The notes beneath the pieces were generated by a model. That model ran no database searches. It worked only from the letters and a program-made list of their open reading frames with translations, and had not been told where the DNA came from. DNA of 36,400 nt. Origin: TWA4 sp034086685 (GTDB lineage: Bacteria; Bacillota; Clostridia; Lachnospirales; Lachnospiraceae). Positions 32,364 to 36,400 of the stretch are shown here, in pieces. The stretch is taken from NCBI GenBank assembly GCA_034086685.1, contig JAXDZY010000115.1:1-36400 (forward strand), read 5' to 3'. The position numbers and the translations under genes are program-made. Each line of letters opens with the position of its first letter. Position 1 is the stretch's first letter.

Positions 32364-33044
32364 TCAGCGTATTTTTACCTGATGGACATAAAGCTGCAGG
32401 ATTTCTGCAGCTTTTTCCATATCTTCTTTGGAATACGGATGCAGGCCCTGTACATTGACGGTCTCACTATCACGAAATGTCTGAAGATAACACAGCCTGG
32501 CTCCTGAAAGAAGCTGTCCCAACTGATGAAAAAAAGACAGCTGATGCAGTTCCCGGACAACGGTGGTCCGGAATTCGACGGGAAGTCCGCTCTCCATGAT
32601 CAGGCGGATGGACCGGCGAATGGACTCCATGGAGACGTGGACACCTGCCGCCTGACAGTAATGTTCGGGGCTTGCTTTCACATCCATGGCAATATAATCC
32701 AGAAGATGCTGATCCAGAAGCTTCTGAAGCTGTTCCGGGTGTGATCCGTTGGTATCCAGTTTTATTTTCAGACCCAGTTCCCGGATCTGCCGGATAAAAT
32801 CTTCCAGATCAAAGGCGAGAGACGGTTCTCCGCCGGTAATCACAACTCCTTCAAGAATTCCGGCTCTTTTTTTCAGAAAAGAAAAGATATCTTCATTTTT
32901 CAGGGGTTCGGTGTCACCAGGGTGCAAAAGTTCAGAATTTTGACAGTAAGGGCAGTTGAAATTACAGCCGCCTGTGAATATAATAGCAGATATATGTTCC
33001 GGATAATCCAGAAGAGAAGTTTTCTGCAGACCGTATATTTTCAT
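32364..33044 (-). CDS. Anaerobic ribonucleotide reductase activating protein (radical SAM, NrdG2-type)
   Basis: A 226-residue radical-SAM protein. The [4Fe-4S] motif CNFNCPYC (C27, C31, C34) is visible, followed by the SAM-contact VITGGEPSL, an LDTNGSHP stretch, and MDVKASPE. It resembles the short 'activating protein' forms (NrdG2) that generate a glycyl radical, presumed on class III ribonucleotide reductase NrdD, which is not in the window. Annotated relatives are not always proven to act on NrdD, so another glycyl-radical partner is possible. The start was set after GAGGAG (spacing 7). The promoter is at 33077-33105. Confidence 0.8.
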   Translation of the reverse strand: MKIYGLQKTSLLDYPEHISAIIFTGGCNFNCPYCQNSELLHPGDTEPLKNEDIFSFLKKRAGILEGVVITGGEPSLAFDLEDFIRQIRELGLKIKLDTNGSHPEQLQKLLDQHLLDYIAMDVKASPEHYCQAAGVHVSMESIRRSIRLIMESGLPVEFRTTVVRELHQLSFFHQLGQLLSGARLCYLQTFRDSETVNVQGLHPYSKEDMEKAAEILQLYVHQVKIR

Positions 33045-33076
33045 AAAATTACTCCTCAAAAAAACAGTTTGGGATG

Positions 33077-33105
33077 ATTATACAGCAGGTGCGGGAAAAA
33101 GACAA
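33077..33105 (-). promoter_or_regulatory. Promoter of the NrdG2-type gene
   Basis: On the minus strand, -35 TTGTCT (33100-33105), 17 bases, -10 TATAAT (33077-33082), about 30 bases before the start codon. Confidence 0.75.
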
Positions 33106-33201
33106 ACTGCAGCTGTCCGGATCCGGGCAGTATTTTGGCAGCCGGGGCTCTGAACGGATGCATTTATAAGAACTATTAAAAGAAAGGGCAGGTGTGGAGG
33201 T

Positions 33202-33795
33202 ATGGGCAGATCACAGCAGCATCGCATGGAAGAAAAAGCCAGAAAAGAAGAACTGGAGCGTCAGAAGCAGGAACTGCAGCATGAAATGGATGAAAAATAT
33301 ATGAAAGAAGCCATCAGACAGGCCGGAAAGGCTGCAAAACTGGGGGAAGTTCCCATAGGATGCGTGATCGTATATGGGGATAAGATCATCGGGAGAGGAT
33401 ATAACCGCCGCAATACGGATAAAAGTACTCTGTCCCACGCGGAAATCACCGCAATCAGAAAAGCGAGCCGTGTAATCGGGGACTGGAGGCTGGAGGAATG
33501 TACTCTTTATGTGACCCTGGAGCCCTGCCAGATGTGTTCCGGAGCCATCGTCCAGGCAAGAATTCCACGCGTGGTCATGGGCTGCCGTAATCCGAAGGCC
33601 GGATGCGCCGGTTCTGTGCTGAATATTCTTCAGGTGCCCGAATTTAATCATCAGGTGGAAATCACAGAAGGAATCCGCACAGAAGAATGCTCCCTGATGC
33701 TGAAAGGCTTTTTCCGGGACCTGAGAAAACGGCTGAAAGAAGAAAAAAAGCAGCAGGTGTACTGTCCAGACTCCGCCGAAGAGGAAAAGCTATGA
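33202..33795 (+). CDS. tadA: tRNA(adenine34) deaminase
   Basis: A 197-residue zinc deaminase that converts A34 of tRNA-Arg to inosine. The zinc and proton-shuttle motif is HAE (H79, E81) and the second is PCQMC (C109, C112). The SGAIVQARIPRVVMG segment is typical. The first about 32 residues form a Glu/Lys/Arg-rich, probably coiled-coil extension missing from most TadA. The site GGAGG is only one base before this ATG, so initiation may rely on AGGTG further upstream or start at a later ATG (33226 or 33286); that would shorten the extension. No strong promoter was found. Confidence 0.9.
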   Translation: MGRSQQHRMEEKARKEELERQKQELQHEMDEKYMKEAIRQAGKAAKLGEVPIGCVIVYGDKIIGRGYNRRNTDKSTLSHAEITAIRKASRVIGDWRLEECTLYVTLEPCQMCSGAIVQARIPRVVMGCRNPKAGCAGSVLNILQVPEFNHQVEITEGIRTEECSLMLKGFFRDLRKRLKEEKKQQVYCPDSAEEEKL

Positions 33796-33864
33796 GGCTT
33801 CATTGCAGTAAAATGTGAATTGTTATACCACAAGCCCCTGTTTGCGTATTTTTTGTGAAGCGGG

Positions 33865-33893
33865 TTGACAAAAAAGTTGATACCATGTATACT
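33865..33893 (+). promoter_or_regulatory. SRP RNA promoter
   Basis: TTGACA (33865-33870), 17 bases, TATACT (33888-33893). The start near 33900 is about 74 bases ahead of the mature SRP RNA, so a precursor is made. Confidence 0.75.
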
Positions 33894-33973
33894 GAACTGG
33901 TGCATTGGCTTGGGAAACGGGTGATTTCACTCATCCGGAAGCAGATGCATTGCGTGATTTTGTTATAAAGTTT

Positions 33974-34237
33974 CCGCGCAGCCGGGGAGTTAGCGGTGCC
34001 CTGTACCTGCAATCCGCTATAGCAGGGGTGATGTCCGAGCTGAGGGTTGTCCATTGTAGGGTCTGCCCTGTATAAGCGGCGTTGAGATCTGGGTCTTGCG
34101 CAACAGAAACCCGTGAACCGTGTCAGGTCAGGAATGGAGCAGCACTAAGCGGGAGCTTCTGTGTGCCGTAAGGTCGCCTGGGTTGAGCTGGCTGTACAGG
34201 TAACGCTTATGGTGGCATCTCGAAGCCGGATGTGCGG
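33974..34237 (+). ncRNA. ffs: Signal recognition particle RNA (large bacterial type)
   Basis: About 264 bases resembling the Bacillus scRNA: an Alu domain with GGGGAGTTAGCGGTGCCCTG, the central helices, and the domain IV hairpin around GTCAGGTCAGGAATGGAGC (about 34121-34141) that binds Ffh. The ends CCGCGCA (33974-33980) and TGTGCGG (34231-34237) pair, closing the long helix, and a T-run (34239-34246) follows as terminator. The 5' leader between promoter and this start forms a hairpin (TGCAT..GCTT with AAGC..ATGCA, roughly 33900-33955), matching the fact that Bacillus scRNA is cut from a precursor by RNase III. Exact ends are estimated. Confidence 0.95.
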
Positions 34238-34299
34238 ATTTTTTTTATGGATTTTTCTATGCGGAAGCATTGGATATGAAATAGATTCAGGAGGGTGCT

Positions 34300-35418
34300 A
34301 TGAGTTTAAAAAATAGAATTCTGTCCGGTTCTCTGGCAGCTGCCATGGTTCTGGGACTGTTTACCGGCTGTTCAACTGTTAAGAAGTCTGATCTGTCAAA
34401 GGATTATTCGGAAATCGTTGCAGCCACTTACGGCAGCGAAAAAATTTATCTGGACGAAGTAAATTACAATCTGAGAAACCGTCAGCTGATGTACGAATAT
34501 TACGGTGCCATGTACGGCATGGATATCTGGGCCGGCGGCGATGAAATGGTGGAGGCACTTCGTCAGGAGACCATGCAGTCTATTCTGCAGACAAGAGTTC
34601 TCTGTGCCCATGCAGCAGATTACAATGTGGAACTGACAGAAGAAGAAAAGAAAATGGCAGAGACGACACTGGATGAAATCCTGAATACAGAGGACAATGC
34701 TGCTTTCCTTGAAATTGCAGGTTCCGATCAGGAGATGCTCAGCCGTATCCTGTTGGACAATGCACTGGCCAACAAAGTATATCACACCATTCTGGAAGAA
34801 ACAGAAATCCAGACCGATGAAGAAAAAGTCCGCCGCAATGCGGTAAGCTACGTTCTGTTTAAGGAAAAACCTGCAGAGGAAGAATCCGAATCTGCATCTG
34901 CTGAAGATGAAACCGCGGAAGCAGAAACTTATTACACCGAAGCCGATGCCAATGCGGCACTGGCAGAAGTACAGGGCGGCAAAGAACTGAAGGCTGTAGC
35001 AGAAGCCCTTGAACTGACTGCATCCACCGGTAATTACGGAATCCATGAGGAACAGAAGACAGAGCTTGGAAAGAAAGCCATCACCATGACCAAAGGGGAC
35101 TCCGCAGTGGTTTATGAAGAAGGAACCGGCTGGTATGTTGTTGTATGTGACAGCGAAAAGGATGAGGATGCCACTGCACAGGCATATGACAATGCGGTTG
35201 CGGAAGAAAAGGAAGCACATTTCGCAGAAGTGTATAAGGACATGAGCAAAGAATCCTTCAAAGTCAATGAAGATGTGATCGCAAGTCTGGATGTTGTGAA
35301 TACGCCGGTATTCAACATTGGCGGATCCGAAGAAGAAACAGAAACCGAAAGCCAGTCTGAAGCAGAGACAACCGGTGAGACAGAAGCGGAAAGTCCTTCC
35401 GAGACAGAAGCACAGTAG
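34300..35418 (+). CDS. Foldase-like lipoprotein (SurA/PrsA-type)
   Basis: A 372-residue lipoprotein with a signal and lipobox LFTGC (about Cys24), so it is attached to the outer face of the membrane. Residues about 40-130 form a helical SurA-N/PrsA-like region with DEVNYNLRNRQLMYEYY, and the C-terminal part (about 230-330) has parvulin-like spacing (the GDSAVVYEEGTGWYVVV stretch), but the parvulin catalytic core is degenerate. An acidic low-complexity insert (about 192-212) and a Glu/Thr-rich tail (about 345-372) are present. It may be a foldase or a chaperone; catalysis is doubtful. AGGAGGG precedes the ATG by 6 bases. It follows the SRP RNA and is ended by a strong terminator. Confidence 0.8.
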   Translation: MSLKNRILSGSLAAAMVLGLFTGCSTVKKSDLSKDYSEIVAATYGSEKIYLDEVNYNLRNRQLMYEYYGAMYGMDIWAGGDEMVEALRQETMQSILQTRVLCAHAADYNVELTEEEKKMAETTLDEILNTEDNAAFLEIAGSDQEMLSRILLDNALANKVYHTILEETEIQTDEEKVRRNAVSYVLFKEKPAEEESESASAEDETAEAETYYTEADANAALAEVQGGKELKAVAEALELTASTGNYGIHEEQKTELGKKAITMTKGDSAVVYEEGTGWYVVVCDSEKDEDATAQAYDNAVAEEKEAHFAEVYKDMSKESFKVNEDVIASLDVVNTPVFNIGGSEEETETESQSEAETTGETEAESPSETEAQ

Positions 35419-35451
35419 AAACAATTATAAATATTAATAATGAATGCAGCG

Positions 35452-35490
35452 ACAGCACACGACGAAGAAAACGTTGTGTGCTGTTTTTTT
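35452..35490 (+). terminator. Terminator of the lipoprotein gene
   Basis: ACAGCACAC-G-ACG pairs with CGT-T-GTGTGCTGT (13 bp with one G-T), followed by TTTTTTT. It follows the stop codon by 33 bases. Confidence 0.9.
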
Positions 35491-35670
35491 GTTCCGTATA
35501 GAGCGGACTTTTTAAGTTAAAAATCACTCTATTCGGTGAAATTGTTCTTTACCTGCGGACAAATCCTGAAAAGATTAATGAATAACAATTTGGTTGAAGA
35601 TATTTTACTGTATTCTTTCAGGAAAAATAATTATAATCAATAAAAATGATTAAAAAATGCCCTTTTCATA

Positions 35671-35837
35671 TTGACCGGAATATGTTACTATATCAATACA
35701 CGGAAACAGAAATATTAAATTCACTCAATCGTAATAAAAACATGTCCGCATGATGCGAACGTTTGAACGGAAGATGCGGACAGATTGCGATTGGATACAG
35801 CAATAAAAGTACGAAAAAATCAGGAGGTTCCGGTTAT
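35671..35837 (+). promoter_or_regulatory. Structured leader region of leuA
   Basis: The 420-base gap 35419-35837 holds the terminator and this leader. A -35-like TTGACC (35671-35676) is visible without a convincing -10 (35694-35699 CAATAC at best). The RNA has an outer pair CAATCG/CGATTG (35726-35731 with 35788-35793) and a perfect TGTCCGCAT/ATGCGGACA stem (35743-35751 with 35774-35782), with CGTT/AACG inside. No T-run follows. An ORF (MMRTFERKM..) through it has no Leu codons. The family is not recognised. Confidence 0.5.
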
Positions 35838-36400
35838 ATGAATTTTGATAAATATGAAAGACAATATTTTTTACCGCCCACAGAGTGTTTTGACTGGGTA
35901 AAGAAAGACTATATTGATAAAGCTCCCATCTGGTGCAGTGTTGACCTGCGTGACGGCAATCAGGCTCTGGTTGAACCCATGAGTCTGGATGAAAAACTGG
36001 AGTTTTTCCAGATGCTGGTAAAGGTTGGTTTTAAAGAAATTGAAGTTGGTTTCCCGGCTGCTTCCGAAACCGAGTATAACTTCCTTCGCGCACTGATCGA
36101 AAAGAATATGATTCCCGAGGATGTTACCATCCAGGCACTGACTCAGGCGAGAGAACATATTATCCGTAAAACCTTTGAAGCCGTAAAGGGTGCTCCCCGT
36201 GCGGTCATTCATGTATATAACTCCACTTCTCTGGCACAGCGGGAGCAGGTATTCCGCAAGAGTAAGGAAGAAGTCAAGCAGATTGCTGTTGATGGTGCAG
36301 CCCTTCTGAAGCGCCTTGCAGAGGAAACCGAAGGAAACTTTGCTTTTGAGTACAGCCCGGAAAGCTTTACCGGTACAGAGGTTGATTATGCTCTGGAGGT
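35838..36400 (+). CDS. leuA: 2-isopropylmalate synthase (partial at window end)
   Basis: The first 187 codons of the enzyme that joins acetyl-CoA and 2-oxoisovalerate in leucine synthesis. The N-terminus MNFDKYERQYFLPP and the catalytic DLRDGNQALVEPMS motif (metal-binding D and R) are typical of the LeuA type 2 branch, along with GFKEIEVGFPAASETEYNF and the HVYNSTS loop. The reading frame is open to the end at 36400 and the C-terminal regulatory domain lies beyond. AGGAGG precedes the ATG by about 10 bases. This is a coding start without a stop, so it is partial. Confidence 0.93.
   Translation, partial: MNFDKYERQYFLPPTECFDWVKKDYIDKAPIWCSVDLRDGNQALVEPMSLDEKLEFFQMLVKVGFKEIEVGFPAASETEYNFLRALIEKNMIPEDVTIQALTQAREHIIRKTFEAVKGAPRAVIHVYNSTSLAQREQVFRKSKEEVKQIAVDGAALLKRLAEETEGNFAFEYSPESFTGTEVDYALE

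Noticed and set aside
35743..35820. Leucine leader peptide before leuA
   Set aside because: The only short frame (MMRTFERKM..) has no Leu codons and no terminator follows.
1..36400. CRISPR array, prophage, insertion sequence or integrase
   Set aside because: No regularly spaced repeats, no transposase or integrase frame and no terminal inverted repeats were seen.

Overview
The window looks like chromosomal DNA from a Gram-positive, anaerobic, spore-former-related Clostridia, most likely a Lachnospiraceae gut bacterium. The basis is the moderate GC content, strong AGGAGG ribosome binding sites, an anaerobic radical-SAM NrdG-type activase, an AbrB-family regulator beside rsmI, a RicT/YaaT (PSP1) protein, a large Bacillus-type SRP RNA, and Ktr/Trk-type potassium genes. 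No phage, insertion sequence, integrase or CRISPR array was seen. The species cannot be named from sequence alone.

Layout. (1) 245-2333: minus-strand potassium uptake pair (trkH/ktrB-like then trkA/ktrA-like), closed by a perfect 21-bp-arm terminator. (2) 2543-7775: a sugar locus, with a minus-strand GH2 glycosidase and GPH-family symporter divergent from an AraC-type regulator. (3) 7832-18204: a sulfate assimilation and cysteine block. A promoter and attenuator-like leader precede cysP-cysT-cysW-cysA (sulfate ABC importer), aprA-aprB (APS reductase), cysD-cysN (ATP sulfurylase). A second promoter of nearly identical sequence drives cysK, a CymR/Rrf2-like regulator and a YezD-like small protein. 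(4) 18241-18820: two minus-strand tRNA-Lys(CTT) genes, each with its own terminator. (5) 18895-24098: AI-2E-family transporter, trmB, a D,D-carboxypeptidase and a DEDDh exonuclease with a zinc-ribbon tail. (6) 24255-30909: a divergent guanylate-kinase-like protein, an FmdE-domain protein, an Orn/Lys/Arg decarboxylase-fold enzyme, holB, ricT, trmN6-like and rsmI, convergent with abrB. This matches the Bacillus yaaO-tmk-holB-yaaT-yabB-yabC-abrB neighbourhood. (7) 31178-36400: a coiled-coil membrane protein with a probable non-ATG start, an NrdG2 activase, tadA, SRP RNA, a foldase-like lipoprotein and the 5' part of leuA behind a structured leader.

The most coherent system is the sulfur block. 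Sulfate is imported, adenylylated to APS by CysDN, reduced to sulfite by AprAB, and (after an unseen sulfite reductase) sulfide is fixed by CysK. Both transcription units carry the same promoter-overlapping motif, and a likely cognate repressor is encoded in the second unit. The cysP leader also has a terminator and a short reading frame with two early Cys codons. The most useful open questions are this leader, the leuA leader, the coiled-coil membrane protein, and the unrecognised tail of the GH2 enzyme.
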